Source: Fructilactobacillus myrtifloralis (GTDB lineage Bacteria; Bacillota; Bacilli; Lactobacillales; Lactobacillaceae). From it: a DNA stretch of 64,000 nucleotides. A program made the translations under genes and the position numbers. Shown piece by piece: positions 29,908-40,141 of this stretch. Positions within the stretch are counted from its first letter, which is position 1. Every line of letters begins with the position of its first letter. The notes under the pieces were generated by a model. It saw only the letters and a list, made by a program, of their open reading frames with translations. It had not been told where the DNA came from and ran no database searches. The stretch covers positions 806,001-870,000 of the forward strand of contig NZ_CP097116.1 of assembly GCF_024029335.1 (NCBI RefSeq), read 5' to 3'.

Positions 29908-31486
29908 CTGTGCCACCCTTTCGCTTAAAATCACTCGCCAAAATATTCTCATACTGCCGTTGAAACCACGCTACCACGCCACTAGTATCGTCATTATGCC
30001 GACCAGTGAGTCCCTTATACAAGATGCGGGTAAAGGGGTTTTCGTCCTTTAGATATCGAAACAAATCATGAAACGCTTGGGTATCATAATCATCCTGGCG
30101 CATGTACGCAATTGCGAAGGTCGTCTTGGTAAAATCACCCGTTGCAAAATTGTGCCAGAAATACTGGTTTAAGCGCGTCTGCGCCGCTTGGTCGGTGGCG
30201 CCTTCCCGCAATAACAATAGGTCCAACGAAGTTTCAAACTGGTGGGGCCGGTTAATCCGTTCGTTAGCAGCAATGGTACCTAGATTGACTAGGGGCTTTC
30301 CAACAATCACGGCATGTGGCTCCAAATTTGCCGCGTAGTACAAGGCCGCGGTGGTTCCCATTGAGAGGCCCGACAGGATCAAATCATAAGGATCCAAGTG
30401 CAACTGCTTTAAACAGGCTTGAATCGTCTGGATGACTGCCGCTTCAAACTCCGGACTGCCAATGTAAAAGGCCCCTCCGGCTAGCCGTTCGTCTGCAATC
30501 AGTAGAAAGGGAGCATGCCCATCACCTAATTGACTCATCATCCGATTTCCTTCGAACCCTTCTGCGGTTCGAAATCCACTAAAGTAGACGTTGAGTGGCG
30601 GCTGCCCATCCCCTGGGTTAAAGTAAGCAGCGACTTGACCATGCCCGTTAACGGGATCGGTAATCATCTGCGCGTCAACTAGATAAGTTCCAAATTGACG
30701 CCGGTACTTACGAATGTGGAGATTCTGTAAGCTAAAATTAGTCACTTGTCCCTGCAAAAACACCGAAACGTACAGCATGCAGCTCTGCGAAGGCGTCCGG
30801 AACCGATAAGCTTGTTCAGAAACCGTGGCGCCATCAACAACGAGATAGTCGAGCACTTCTTGCCCCGTTTGATCGAGCAAATACAGTTTGAACTGCACCG
30901 CCGCTTCGGAATTAAGATCAAATTCCGGCCAGAATTCAAAGTTCGTATCTGGTTCTAACGCCAACGTCATCCGTTCGTTAATTGCCTGGGTCCAGTGTTC
31001 CAGTTCTACGGGACCTAGGGTTAGGCGCCCGTTCCCTAATTGCGTAGCACAGCCTTTAAAGGCCGGGGTAATCTCTAGTTGCTCAAAGTCCAGTCGTAGC
31101 CCATACTGACCTCCAAAAAAGACCTCTTCAATAAACCGGGCCAGCTCCAAACGATCTTGCAGATCAAACGGTTTGGCTAGTTTCGTCTGGAGTAGCTTCT
31201 CAATTTCTGGGGGTAACTGCCCAGCTTGATCGTAAATAATTTGATGGGCCGGCAACTCCTGCAACAGTTCAGGCATCAAGTAGGCAAAGGATTGGATCCC
31301 TAGCAGAAACACTGCCGTTTGGTATTTGCCTTTAATTGCATTGTTTTCAACCAGTTCGTCTTCCATTGCTAACACGTCTTCTGGTGTTTTGAGGGGGAAG
31401 TACTGGAAGGTAAATTGTGCACTAAGATCCGCTTGAATCAGCAGTTGCGAACCTCCTAACTGAATGACCTTTGTTGTCTGTGCCAC
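29897..31486 (-). CDS. asp2: Accessory Sec system protein Asp2 (acetyltransferase-like)
   Basis: This 529-residue protein matches Asp2, which in streptococci both aids export and O-acetylates GlcNAc on the adhesin during secretion. An alpha/beta-hydrolase core in the C-terminal half has the nucleophile elbow GLSMG with Ser at residue 375, and a candidate catalytic histidine at 497 (TGRHNDD). FYIGSPEFE and FSGFRTAEGFEGNRMM are further family landmarks. Translation starts at GTG 31486, one base after the asp1 stop, with AAAGGAATGGGG supplied by the asp1 end. The intact triad region suggests the modification activity is retained. Confidence 0.88.
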   Translation of the reverse strand: MAQTTKVIQLGGSQLLIQADLSAQFTFQYFPLKTPEDVLAMEDELVENNAIKGKYQTAVFLLGIQSFAYLMPELLQELPAHQIIYDQAGQLPPEIEKLLQTKLAKPFDLQDRLELARFIEEVFFGGQYGLRLDFEQLEITPAFKGCATQLGNGRLTLGPVELEHWTQAINERMTLALEPDTNFEFWPEFDLNSEAAVQFKLYLLDQTGQEVLDYLVVDGATVSEQAYRFRTPSQSCMLYVSVFLQGQVTNFSLQNLHIRKYRRQFGTYLVDAQMITDPVNGHGQVAAYFNPGDGQPPLNVYFSGFRTAEGFEGNRMMSQLGDGHAPFLLIADERLAGGAFYIGSPEFEAAVIQTIQACLKQLHLDPYDLILSGLSMGTTAALYYAANLEPHAVIVGKPLVNLGTIAANERINRPHQFETSLDLLLLREGATDQAAQTRLNQYFWHNFATGDFTKTTFAIAYMRQDDYDTQAFHDLFRYLKDENPFTRILYKGLTGRHNDDTSGVVAWFQRQYENILASDFKRKGGTDAE

Positions 31487-31487
31487 C

Positions 31488-33068
31488 TTAAGACCCCATT
31501 CCTTTAAAAATCTCCTGTAACTTTTCGATGTTGGCCGTTCCTGAAAAGGCCGAAATTTCCTTCACATTATCCACCAAGGCCTGATTCCATCGCTGGAGTG
31601 AATCTAAGAAGGACTGCACTGCTGAAACCACTTCAGCATCTTTTTTAACCACCACGCCGTTATGCTGATTCTTCACAAACTGCGTGCGCACTTGGTTAAT
31701 CTGCGGAATCCCCGCGTTAATCGCTTTAACCTGCAAATAGTTATTCGGCACGATTGCCAGATCAACGAGAATGCGAATCCGGTCAAAAATTTGGTTGTAA
31801 AACGCAACCGAACTATTACCCTGCACGTGTAACCGGTCTAACGTCTCACATGCCCGCACCAAGCGTTTCCAATCGGGCCTTTGTTTTCGTAGCTTCGCCT
31901 CTTTGGCTAACGGAGGGGTAATTTGCTGCTTCGCCTTTTTACGCAGGTACCGTTGTACCCACAGAAAGGCTTCCGAAGTCATTGAAATCTGGAAATATTC
32001 CTCAACCTGCGTTTTAATGGCTGCCTGGGCAAGTCCGTAAATCGCTTCTGAGTGAGTATCAATCATCAGCTCGTGATCTTCCGCGGCTAGGACTAGCTCA
32101 ATCAGCCCGGCAGCTAAGCGCTTGAAGCGGGTCGCATGCATGGTGCTGACGTGCCAAAAAATGATCTGCGTATCGTTACTATTACTATTTCCTAACTCAA
32201 GTTGGGTAGTGTACGGCGATACCACGTGTAACGCTGCATTATGGTGCCGCCCCAACTGGCGCACTTGATCGGCCACGTTGGAACTAGGAAGTAACAACGG
32301 TGACCGCAGTTGAAACGCTGCGTGAATGAGCTTTCGGTTCCGATAGTCATCTTGGTTAATTACAATCCCCGTGCGGTAATGCCGTTGCAACTGCTTGGTA
32401 ATGCCGAGGTTCTCACGTGCAAAGGCCGCAACCAGATTAACGGAATGCGGTTGCTGGTCTAAATACTGCTCCATTACCTCCGTGACGAGTTCATCCAACG
32501 AGGCATAGCTGGAGTGCTTAAAGCGATGGCAATCAGGATTAATGCTCACTCGCCCCGCTTCAGTTTGATCAACCGTAAGTACCGGAGTTCCGGTTGGGTC
32601 AAAGAGAATTTCTGTTTGTAACTCATGACCTTGATACTGCCGCCGTCGCGATAAAAAGCCCCGGGCATCAAAATCATCTACTTGGCGTTGTTCGCCTTGA
32701 TAATAAGTCAGCTGTTGCAAAAATTGATCCGCAAACATGCGGGCGGTCGCAACCCGTTGTTGCCCCTTTACTAGGAGCACCCCGTGAGGCGAATAAATGC
32801 GGTCCAGGTGGTTGAGTTCTGGCACATCTTCTAGTGCCAAGGGCTTCCCTAACCGCGGCTGAACTCCCTGGATAACATCAAACGCTTGAAAAATCGGGGC
32901 GTTCAGTAAATCAAACTGATTTAATTGATACATAAACATTGGTAGAAACGTATCGGTCACCAGCACGTACGGTTCATCATTTTCTTCCAGCATCAAGGCA
33001 TAGTTTAAAATGGCATCGTAATCGAGCTCTAACGTATCGCGTTTCCACGTTGGAATTAAGTAAAACAT
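31488..33068 (-). CDS. asp1: Accessory Sec system protein Asp1
   Basis: This 526-residue protein is Asp1, a GT-B-fold relative of glycosyltransferases that binds rather than transfers sugars and scaffolds Asp2/Asp3. The start MFYLIPTWKRDTLE and the early FDVIQGV are typical. The C-terminal half has AINAGIPQINQVRTQFVKNQHNG, the counterpart of the donor-site loop (quoted as landmark near residues 455-477). The ATG follows GTAGGAGCAGACGC. It lies between secY2 and asp2 with small gaps, consistent with one operon. Confidence 0.88.
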   Translation of the reverse strand: MFYLIPTWKRDTLELDYDAILNYALMLEENDEPYVLVTDTFLPMFMYQLNQFDLLNAPIFQAFDVIQGVQPRLGKPLALEDVPELNHLDRIYSPHGVLLVKGQQRVATARMFADQFLQQLTYYQGEQRQVDDFDARGFLSRRRQYQGHELQTEILFDPTGTPVLTVDQTEAGRVSINPDCHRFKHSSYASLDELVTEVMEQYLDQQPHSVNLVAAFARENLGITKQLQRHYRTGIVINQDDYRNRKLIHAAFQLRSPLLLPSSNVADQVRQLGRHHNAALHVVSPYTTQLELGNSNSNDTQIIFWHVSTMHATRFKRLAAGLIELVLAAEDHELMIDTHSEAIYGLAQAAIKTQVEEYFQISMTSEAFLWVQRYLRKKAKQQITPPLAKEAKLRKQRPDWKRLVRACETLDRLHVQGNSSVAFYNQIFDRIRILVDLAIVPNNYLQVKAINAGIPQINQVRTQFVKNQHNGVVVKKDAEVVSAVQSFLDSLQRWNQALVDNVKEISAFSGTANIEKLQEIFKGMGS

Positions 33069-33091
33069 GCGTCTGCTCCTACAGTAGCGAG

Positions 33092-34294
33092 TTAAAAAAT
33101 TTGGTATTGCTGTTTATTCACCAGTGCCCGGATTTCTTGAAAAATACTGTCCAGCATCGTGATTAAGATCAGAATTGAACCAAATAAGAACGAAAAATTA
33201 GTAACCTGATTGAAAAATAACCCGATGATTAAAGGCACCGTGGCTACCAGTAAAATGTACCCATTGCCTAAAAAGGCCATTCGCATTAACTGGGTTTTTA
33301 AATAATCTTCGGTCGTGACTCCCGGCGTTACATCCATAATGTAATCACCGTTTTTCTTCAACGACTTCGCAATGTTATGTGGTTGAAAGTTAACGAATGC
33401 AAATCCATATCCTAGTAACACAATGATGCATCCGTAGAGCACCACCCCTTGCCAGGTATTGAACGAGAAGAGGGTCGCTAACCCCGCTTTTAGACCCCCG
33501 CTTCCCTGTAATTCGGCTACCAACAGGGACGGAATCGAAAACAAGGAGAGGGCAAACATAAACGGCATCGCCCCGGAAACCAGCACTTTGATTGGAATAT
33601 ATGAATTCGTCAACCGGTTATTAATGTTAATCCGTTCAATTTCAATGCGTAATTCGGAATTGTTGATAAACACCGCCCCAATCACAAACAAGAGAATCAC
33701 TACGGCCACAATCAACCATCCCCACACCGGAAACTGCAGTGGAGTGGTGCGCCCGGAGTTCAAAACGTTTGGTAGGTTCTTGATGAGTCCAGGGATGATA
33801 AAGATACTGGTCCCCCCAATTCCAAACTTCGCGTTTAAATCGGCCATCCACACGATCAACATCGCCCCGGCCACAAGAAAGGTGAGGGTCACAAAGTAAA
33901 ATGATCCGCTGGAAAACCCTAGGTAGTGGGGATGATACCGTAAAAATAAGAGGGTCGTGGCCATCGCTTGAACAACCGCCAGAAACATGGTAATCACTTT
34001 TTGCCACGTTCCCACCGTTTTTTGTGATAGCCGCTGAAATGACTTCTCGTTAATGGCGGACAGTGTTTGCCAAATAATTAAGGCCGTCATATAGGGTCCC
34101 ATTCCAAGTGCAAAGAGGCTGGGGACGGTAATTTGACTTCCGAAGTTTCCAGAAACAATGTTGATGTATGAACTTTGCTCAATCGTGCCCACGTAGTCTC
34201 TAGGCGCAAAGCCTGGCAGGAGCACCAGACTTCCTAATTCGAATATAATTAACAATCCGAGCGTGAAGCACCCTTTTTTTAGTACTATTTTCAC
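33092..34294 (-). CDS. secY2: Accessory translocase channel SecY2
   Basis: This 400-residue protein with about ten membrane spans is the dedicated channel for the glycosylated adhesins. Landmarks are FALGMGPYMTALIIWQTL near residue 62 and KFGIGGTSIFIIPG in the middle, both SecY signatures in the divergent SecY2 form. GTG at 34294 follows AGAGGTTAGACA. It is shorter than housekeeping SecY (about 430) and lies 26 bases after secA2. Confidence 0.92.
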   Translation of the reverse strand: MKIVLKKGCFTLGLLIIFELGSLVLLPGFAPRDYVGTIEQSSYINIVSGNFGSQITVPSLFALGMGPYMTALIIWQTLSAINEKSFQRLSQKTVGTWQKVITMFLAVVQAMATTLLFLRYHPHYLGFSSGSFYFVTLTFLVAGAMLIVWMADLNAKFGIGGTSIFIIPGLIKNLPNVLNSGRTTPLQFPVWGWLIVAVVILLFVIGAVFINNSELRIEIERININNRLTNSYIPIKVLVSGAMPFMFALSLFSIPSLLVAELQGSGGLKAGLATLFSFNTWQGVVLYGCIIVLLGYGFAFVNFQPHNIAKSLKKNGDYIMDVTPGVTTEDYLKTQLMRMAFLGNGYILLVATVPLIIGLFFNQVTNFSFLFGSILILITMLDSIFQEIRALVNKQQYQIF

Positions 34295-34320
34295 TGTCTA
34301 ACCTCTTCTTTATGCTAGCT

Positions 34321-36666
34321 TTACACAAAAATCACTTTAATCGTACCGTCATCTTGGTACACGATCTCCGAAAGCAGGCTGTTCTTTAAAATCAACCGGT
34401 AAATTTCCCGTTTCATGGTTTTAAAGGATCGTTGCGCCTCATCTTGATATTCATACACTGGTTTATGCTGCCCCCAGTTTCGGTTACTAACAACTTCTTT
34501 TAACTGTTGCAAGGCATCAACTTGTTCAATCCACATTAAATCCAACGACTTCAAGATCACCAGCCGTTTGTAGTACGCTAACTGGTCTTCATTAGCAAAC
34601 TGTTGGGCAACCTCGGTTTGCCGGTGTTGAATCAGCTTCATGAGGTACTCAGTTAAAAACCGGGGATTGTGCCAATTTGTCTCTAACTCCCCCGCTTCAT
34701 CAACAAAAAAGTAGTCAATGTTGTTGTAAATGAAATCAATCACATCGGTATAACTCGTCACCTGGTCCACAAAATCTAAAACAGCCAAGCGAATCGCCGT
34801 TTTCAGGATTTGATCGAGGTCCTCCGAACGCATAATTCGGTTTCGTAACTGATACAAGTAGTTCCTTTGCACTTTCGCAACCTCATCAAAGGCCAGCGTT
34901 TGTTGCCGCCCAGAAACCTCGCTGTTTTTTTGAACTCCCTGAGCCCGATCAACCACGTGTTTGAAGCGCAGACTTGCCAGCGGTTGACTAAGATCAAAAT
35001 TAGGATCAGCGGTCACCCGCTTACGGAATTTCTTGACCCACTTCGGGGCGTTCTCCGTCACAATCTTATCCTCGAGTGAGACAAAAAACATACTATCGCC
35101 GGGTTCTCCCTGCCGGCCGGCCCGGCCCCGCAGTTGATTATCGATTCGAGCCGACGACATCCGTTCGGTCCCAATCACATAGAGCCCGCCGTTTTGCTTG
35201 GCCTGGGGGGATAACTTGATATCCGTGCCCCGACCGGCCATTGCCGTCGCAACCGTAATGGAATCACAGTTCCCAGCTTCTTTGATAATCCGATTTTCCT
35301 TAGCAGCACTTGTCGCATTCAGAATGTTGTGCGCATACCCCTTTGCAAGTAAGAGCCGGGAATAGAGTTCGGACATCGAGACGGAGCCCGTTTCGATCAG
35401 AATGGGACGGTGCGCGCGTGAAATTTCGATTACCTTCGCCAACGAAGCTTCGATTTTAGCCTGGTTCGTGACATACACTTGATCCGGATGGTCCTTGCGA
35501 ATAACCTTGCGGTTGGTTGGAATCACGATGGTATCTAAATGATAGGTATCCCGGAATTCATCGGCATCCGTCAGGGCGGTTCCGGTCATCCCGGAGATGC
35601 GCTGAAACAACTTAAATAGGTTTTGGTAGGTAATGCTGGCCATCCCTTTAGTTTCTTCACTAATTTTGGCATGTTCCTTGGCTTCAATCGCCTGGTGAAG
35701 CCCTGCTTGGAGTTTGGTTCCCGGGAGCTTTCGCCCGTTCATCTTATCCAGCAGAATCACCTCATGGTTTTCCACCACGTAATCACGGTCCTTCGTAAAT
35801 AAGTAGTTCGCCTTTAAGGCAATCACGAGGTGCCGATACAGATTATGGTGCTCTTCACTTAGTAAATCATCGATGCCCGCATAGGTTTCTAGATGGGTCA
35901 AGCCATCCTCCGTTAACCACACGCTTTTTCCGTCGGTCGATTTTTCAAAATCAACGTGTTCCTGTAATTGGTGAATCATAAGTTCTGATAGCGCATAGAG
36001 ATTCGATTTCACGTTCGGCGCTCCGGACACGATTAACGGCGTTTGCGCTTGATCCAGCAGAATCGAATCAATTTCATCAATGATGGCAAAATCTAAATTA
36101 TGAATGTACTGTTCATCGGGGGTTGTGGCCAGGTTATCGAATAAATAATCAAACCCCAGGCTACTGTGGGTGGTGTACACGATGTCTGATGCGTAGATTT
36201 TAGCTAAATCCCGTTCTTCATCATCTTCGTCATCGTCCTTAGTCACCCCTAGGCCCACGGTTAAGCCTAACCAACGGTAAACCTTCCCGATTTCTTCGGC
36301 ATCACGCCGTGCTAGGTAGGGATTGGCCGTGATCAAAAACACCCCGTTCCCAATGAGGCCGTGTAGATAAAGGGGCATCGTGGCCGTTAGGGTTTTCCCC
36401 TCTCCGGTTTTCATTTCAGCAATGTTACCCTCGTGTAGCACTAAGGCCCCAATAATTTGGGTCAGGTAGGGAGAAAGCCCTAAAACCCGCCGGTCTGCTT
36501 CACAAACGGTTGCATAGGCTTCAATGAGTAAATCGTCGAGCCGACTCCCGTGTTTAATTTGATTGCGAAACTGGACCGTTTGGTTTTTCAGCTCCTGATC
36601 AGTCAAGTTCTGGAGCTCGCGTGCGCGGTTTTTAATTTTTTTAGCTAATGTTTGATATTTATGCAT
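34321..36666 (-). CDS. secA2: Accessory translocase ATPase SecA2
   Basis: This 781-residue ATPase powers export through SecY2. It shows the SecA motifs in order: MKTGEGKT at residues 85-92, ANPYLARRDAEE, VYTTHSSLGFDYLFDNL, IIDEIDSILLD, SGMTGTA, TNRKV, ATAMAGRGTDI and NQLRGRAGRQGEPG. It lacks the cysteine-rich zinc C-terminus of housekeeping SecA, as expected for SecA2 of glycoprotein systems. I start at the ATG at 36666 (MHKYQTLAKK), which follows AAAGGTGTTTTGC. It is first in the operon, unlike the streptococcal order, where secA2 follows asp3. Confidence 0.95.
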   Translation of the reverse strand: MHKYQTLAKKIKNRARELQNLTDQELKNQTVQFRNQIKHGSRLDDLLIEAYATVCEADRRVLGLSPYLTQIIGALVLHEGNIAEMKTGEGKTLTATMPLYLHGLIGNGVFLITANPYLARRDAEEIGKVYRWLGLTVGLGVTKDDDEDDEERDLAKIYASDIVYTTHSSLGFDYLFDNLATTPDEQYIHNLDFAIIDEIDSILLDQAQTPLIVSGAPNVKSNLYALSELMIHQLQEHVDFEKSTDGKSVWLTEDGLTHLETYAGIDDLLSEEHHNLYRHLVIALKANYLFTKDRDYVVENHEVILLDKMNGRKLPGTKLQAGLHQAIEAKEHAKISEETKGMASITYQNLFKLFQRISGMTGTALTDADEFRDTYHLDTIVIPTNRKVIRKDHPDQVYVTNQAKIEASLAKVIEISRAHRPILIETGSVSMSELYSRLLLAKGYAHNILNATSAAKENRIIKEAGNCDSITVATAMAGRGTDIKLSPQAKQNGGLYVIGTERMSSARIDNQLRGRAGRQGEPGDSMFFVSLEDKIVTENAPKWVKKFRKRVTADPNFDLSQPLASLRFKHVVDRAQGVQKNSEVSGRQQTLAFDEVAKVQRNYLYQLRNRIMRSEDLDQILKTAIRLAVLDFVDQVTSYTDVIDFIYNNIDYFFVDEAGELETNWHNPRFLTEYLMKLIQHRQTEVAQQFANEDQLAYYKRLVILKSLDLMWIEQVDALQQLKEVVSNRNWGQHKPVYEYQDEAQRSFKTMKREIYRLILKNSLLSEIVYQDDGTIKVIFV

Positions 36667-36761
36667 GCAAAACACCTTTATTTCTAACTTCCAGCACACC
36701 GACATCCAGCAGTTCTGCAAGTTCTGGATTCGAGCGTTGTCTCCTGATTAATTCACTTTAA

Positions 36762-36790
36762 ATACTATCATCAAAAATCGATTAGTGAAA
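36762..36790 (-). promoter_or_regulatory. Candidate promoter of the accessory Sec operon
   Basis: On the minus strand TTTCAC (36785-36790) and TAGTAT (36762-36767) are 17 bases apart, giving a leader of about 90 bases before secA2. The AT-rich stretch 36791-36960 holds homopolymer runs but no gene. Confidence 0.45.
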
Positions 36791-37023
36791 CACCAAATTT
36801 GTAAATATATTAAAAAAAACTCGTTTAATTTCAAAAAACGGGGGTTAAAATGGGCATTTTTGCAATTTATATCCAAAAAAATCTAATTTATTTGCAAAAA
36901 GCGGCCAAAAATTATCACTCATCTTCATCAATTAAGTTCGGGTAGGGTAAAAATGCGCCCCGCTCGCTTTTTTGTGCTATTCTAGCTGTGCATTACTATT
37001 TGTTATAGAAAGGATTGAATCAC

Positions 37024-37542
37024 ATGCCACAATCAAAAACCTTAATTGCTTATTTTTCTCGAACTGGCAACACCAAGGAAGTCGCCCAGCTGATCCACGC
37101 ACAAGTAGGGGGCGACTTATTTGCCATCCAGACGAAACAACCCCTGCCAGCTTCCTTTGAGGAACAAAAAACCGAGGCGCAGGCAGATCAAGACGCTAAC
37201 CGGCGTCCGGCGTTAGCGAATCAGGTACCAAACTTTGCCGAATATGACACCATTTACATCGGTACCCCAACGTGGGACATGGCGCTGCCCCAACCAGTCG
37301 CTAGCTTCTTAACGAGTTACGATTTGCAGGGCAAAACCATTTTTCCCTTTGCTACCAACGCCGGGTTTGGAACCGGAACTTTGTTTAACCAAATCAAAGA
37401 ACTCGCCCCTGGTGCTACGGTCAAACCCAGTTTAACCATCAAAGGTGGTAACGAAGGCGCCGGCCAAAAATTAGTCATCACCGGTGACTATCAAGCGGAA
37501 GTTAACCAACAAGTCAGTGACTGGCTCACAGCCAATCAATAA
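37024..37542 (+). CDS. Flavodoxin
   Basis: This 172-residue flavodoxin carries electrons through a bound FMN. The phosphate-binding loop SRTGNTKEVA is at about residues 13-22, and the isoalloxazine-contacting stretch YIGTPTWDMALPQPV lies near residue 80, typical of the flavodoxin_4-type proteins of lactobacilli. The start is the ATG at 37024 (MPQSKTLIAYF) because GAAAGGATTG lies before it. It is monocistronic with its own terminator and has no signal peptide, so it is cytoplasmic. The redox partner is not evident. Confidence 0.9.
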   Translation: MPQSKTLIAYFSRTGNTKEVAQLIHAQVGGDLFAIQTKQPLPASFEEQKTEAQADQDANRRPALANQVPNFAEYDTIYIGTPTWDMALPQPVASFLTSYDLQGKTIFPFATNAGFGTGTLFNQIKELAPGATVKPSLTIKGGNEGAGQKLVITGDYQAEVNQQVSDWLTANQ

Positions 37543-37551
37543 GCAGTTACC

Positions 37552-37590
37552 AAAAAGCGTCCCCATCAACTTTGATAAGGACGCTTTTTT
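37552..37590 (+). terminator. Terminator after flavodoxin
   Basis: AAAAAGCGTCC (37552-37562) pairs with GGACGCTTTTT (37579-37589), followed by T. It may also serve the P-type ATPase gene on the other strand. Confidence 0.88.
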
Positions 37591-37654
37591 GATTAGCTAG
37601 ATTAAATTTTAAACCGAGTTCCGTACCCACATGCAGGTAATGCAACTCTAATCA

Positions 37655-40000
37655 TTACTCCGCCGGGCGCCGGTTACGCCACAGGGCTGACACGGTCGTG
37701 GTTACCCAGTGCACTACCCGTTGTAACCCTAAAAACAGGGGATTAATTAGCAGGATCAGGACTACCCCGATCACTCCGAGTGGCCAACTAAACAGCGATG
37801 CAAACCCAAAGAAGTGGCGGAACACGACGAAGGTAATCAAGAAGAGCGTAATACTGCCCGCAATGATTGCGGTTTTATAGGGATTCAAGGGCCGACTCAC
37901 TAAGATCAATGCTTGCCAACAGACAAAGCCCGTCACAAGGACACTCAAGGTCGACAGTTGCAGTTGCTGCCAGTGCAACCAACTACCGATGCCATCAATC
38001 ACTAAAATGTTAATCACCACGGTGAGCGCCGATGGCAATGAAATTCCGGTAATCCCAGCGATAAAGCGATCGCGGATTGGATGAAACGCCGGAGCTAGAG
38101 CCAGCAAGAAGGACGGAATCCCGACCATGAGGCTGTTAATCGGGGTTAACTGAATGGGTTCAAACGGATAGCTCTTGGCCAGAAACAGGAAGAGCACACT
38201 GAGCATTACCGAAAACATCGTTTTAATCAGGTACAACGAGGCAATGCTATCAATGTTATTAATCACCCGCCGCCCTTCTTTTAAAACGTTGATGAGCGCG
38301 GAAAAATTCGAATTCATCAAGACGAAATCAGCAATACTTTTGGTACTTTCGTTTCCACTGGCCATTGCAATCCCACAGTTAGACTGGCGTAACGCCAGGA
38401 TGTCATTCACCCCGTCTCCAGTCATCGCGACCGTATGGCCGTTCGCCTGAAGCGCTTTGATGAGCCGTTCCTTTTGGGCGGGCTTCACCCGGCCAAAAAC
38501 GGTGTGCTCGGCAACTAACTCCTGGTAGTCAGCATCGTCTCCTACTTGACTCATATCAACGCTTTGGTTCCAGCCCGGAATCTTGGTTTCCTTTGCAATC
38601 TGAGCGACCGTAGTGGGATCGTCTCCAGAAATCACCTTGGCGGTTACACCCTGATTCCGCAAGTACTCTAACGTGGTCGCGGCATCTGGGCGGATCACAT
38701 CTGTAATTAAAATGAAGGCAATTAACTGCGTTCCCTGTAATTCATTGGTTTGGAGCGTGGTCGCCTGGACCAGCGCTAACACCCGGTTGCCGGCCTGCGC
38801 TAAATGTTGGACCTCCGCTTGCTGTTTTGGAGTTAAATCCAACACAAACTGGGGCGCTCCCATGGCAAATTTACCAACGGTTCCGACCGTGCCCCCACTC
38901 CACTTTCGCGCTGACGAAAAGGGCACAATGTCAGTCACGGGATCGGGATGTTCTTGAAAGTGGGACTGTAACGTCCGGGCCGTTTCGTTCGTATCCCCAA
39001 TCCCGTTTACTAGTGAACCCAAAATCTCTCCGACTTCAGCATTCGTGTACTGCGTGGTTTCTAACTGGAGTTGTTTAAACTGGAGGGCGCCGCTCGTGAG
39101 CGTTCCGGTCTTATCCAAACAAATGGTATCAACCCGGGCCAGGGTTTCAATCGAAGCCAAGTCCCGCACCAGCACGTGCTGCCGGGCTAGGTGATAAGCA
39201 GAGACTGCTAAGGTAACTGATGATAACAGTACCAGGCCCTCGGGGATCATCCCCATCATGGCGGCAACCGTCCCAAGGATGGCTTCCGAATAGCCCACTC
39301 CATGGAGAAAACGGGATACCAAGAGAATCGATCCCAGAGGCACGATGATAATGGTTAAAATTTTAATGATGCGGTTGATTAGGCGGAGCAACTGGCTGTT
39401 ATTTTGTTGGGTCGGCTTAATTTTGGCTGTCAGTGAATTTACAAACGTGGCGGATCCAACTTTGGTGACTTGAATCAAGGCATTCCCACTCACCACAAAG
39501 CTTCCCGACGTGACCGGGTCGCCCACCTGCTTACTGATGGGATCGGCCTCCCCAGTGATTTGCGACTCATCAACTTCCAGTTCCTCGGTCGCAAGTACCG
39601 TCCCGTCTACCGGAAACTGGTCGCCCAAGGTAACCTGTAAGGTATCACCTTGGACCACGTCCGCCGGGGCAATTGACTGGGAAGCACCGTTTCTAATCAC
39701 CGTGACCGGAGAATGCGACAGTAACGCCATCTTGTCTACTTGATGTTTCGACCGTAGTTCTTGAAAGATTCCGATCAAAGTGTTGACGGTAGCAATCAGG
39801 ATAAAGAGCATGTTTTTGTAACTGCCGGTCGTGAAAACCATGATTGCCAGGACCACGTTAATCAAATTAAACAGGGTAAACACGTTCTCCGCAATGATTT
39901 GCCCCGTGGACTTGGTGAGGGGCCGCGGTTCCGTATTTTTCAACCCTTGCTGTACCCGCGCTTGTACTTCCGCGCTTGTTAACCCTGAAAATTGTTGCAT
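37655..40000 (-). CDS. Cation-transporting P-type ATPase (CtpE-like)
   Basis: This 781-residue P-type ATPase pumps a cation across the membrane with ATP. The motifs are TGEADPISK (actuator), DKTGTLTSG with the phosphorylated aspartate at residue 296, and TGDGVNDILALRQSNCGIAMASG (hinge; quoted as landmark). There is no N-terminal metal-binding CxxC domain, which argues against copper/cadmium P1B pumps. The short form and sequence style resemble the CtpE/Exp7 group of Gram-positive bacteria, for which calcium or general cation transport has been proposed. About ten spans are visible, the last group after residue 590. The ATG at 40000 follows GTGGGGATGGCGG. Ion specificity is uncertain. Confidence 0.85.
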   Translation of the reverse strand: MQQFSGLTSAEVQARVQQGLKNTEPRPLTKSTGQIIAENVFTLFNLINVVLAIMVFTTGSYKNMLFILIATVNTLIGIFQELRSKHQVDKMALLSHSPVTVIRNGASQSIAPADVVQGDTLQVTLGDQFPVDGTVLATEELEVDESQITGEADPISKQVGDPVTSGSFVVSGNALIQVTKVGSATFVNSLTAKIKPTQQNNSQLLRLINRIIKILTIIIVPLGSILLVSRFLHGVGYSEAILGTVAAMMGMIPEGLVLLSSVTLAVSAYHLARQHVLVRDLASIETLARVDTICLDKTGTLTSGALQFKQLQLETTQYTNAEVGEILGSLVNGIGDTNETARTLQSHFQEHPDPVTDIVPFSSARKWSGGTVGTVGKFAMGAPQFVLDLTPKQQAEVQHLAQAGNRVLALVQATTLQTNELQGTQLIAFILITDVIRPDAATTLEYLRNQGVTAKVISGDDPTTVAQIAKETKIPGWNQSVDMSQVGDDADYQELVAEHTVFGRVKPAQKERLIKALQANGHTVAMTGDGVNDILALRQSNCGIAMASGNESTKSIADFVLMNSNFSALINVLKEGRRVINNIDSIASLYLIKTMFSVMLSVLFLFLAKSYPFEPIQLTPINSLMVGIPSFLLALAPAFHPIRDRFIAGITGISLPSALTVVINILVIDGIGSWLHWQQLQLSTLSVLVTGFVCWQALILVSRPLNPYKTAIIAGSITLFLITFVVFRHFFGFASLFSWPLGVIGVVLILLINPLFLGLQRVVHWVTTTVSALWRNRRPAE

Positions 40001-40096
40001 CCGCCATCCCCACTTTCGTTATTTCGATATTCCTAGTATACCGAACTCTTGACAGAACGCATGGTTTAAAGCTGCTTTTAAAAAAATTTTAACCAA

Positions 40097-40131
40097 TAAA
40101 AAAACAGTTAGTTCTCATCGAACTGACTGTT
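40097..40131 (-). terminator. Terminator after the hsp20 gene
   Basis: AACAGT-AGTTC (40103-40114) pairs with GAACT-ACTGTT (40120-40131) with one mismatch, and the A run at 40097-40104 gives the U tract. Confidence 0.82.
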
Positions 40132-40141
40132 ATTGTTCTGC

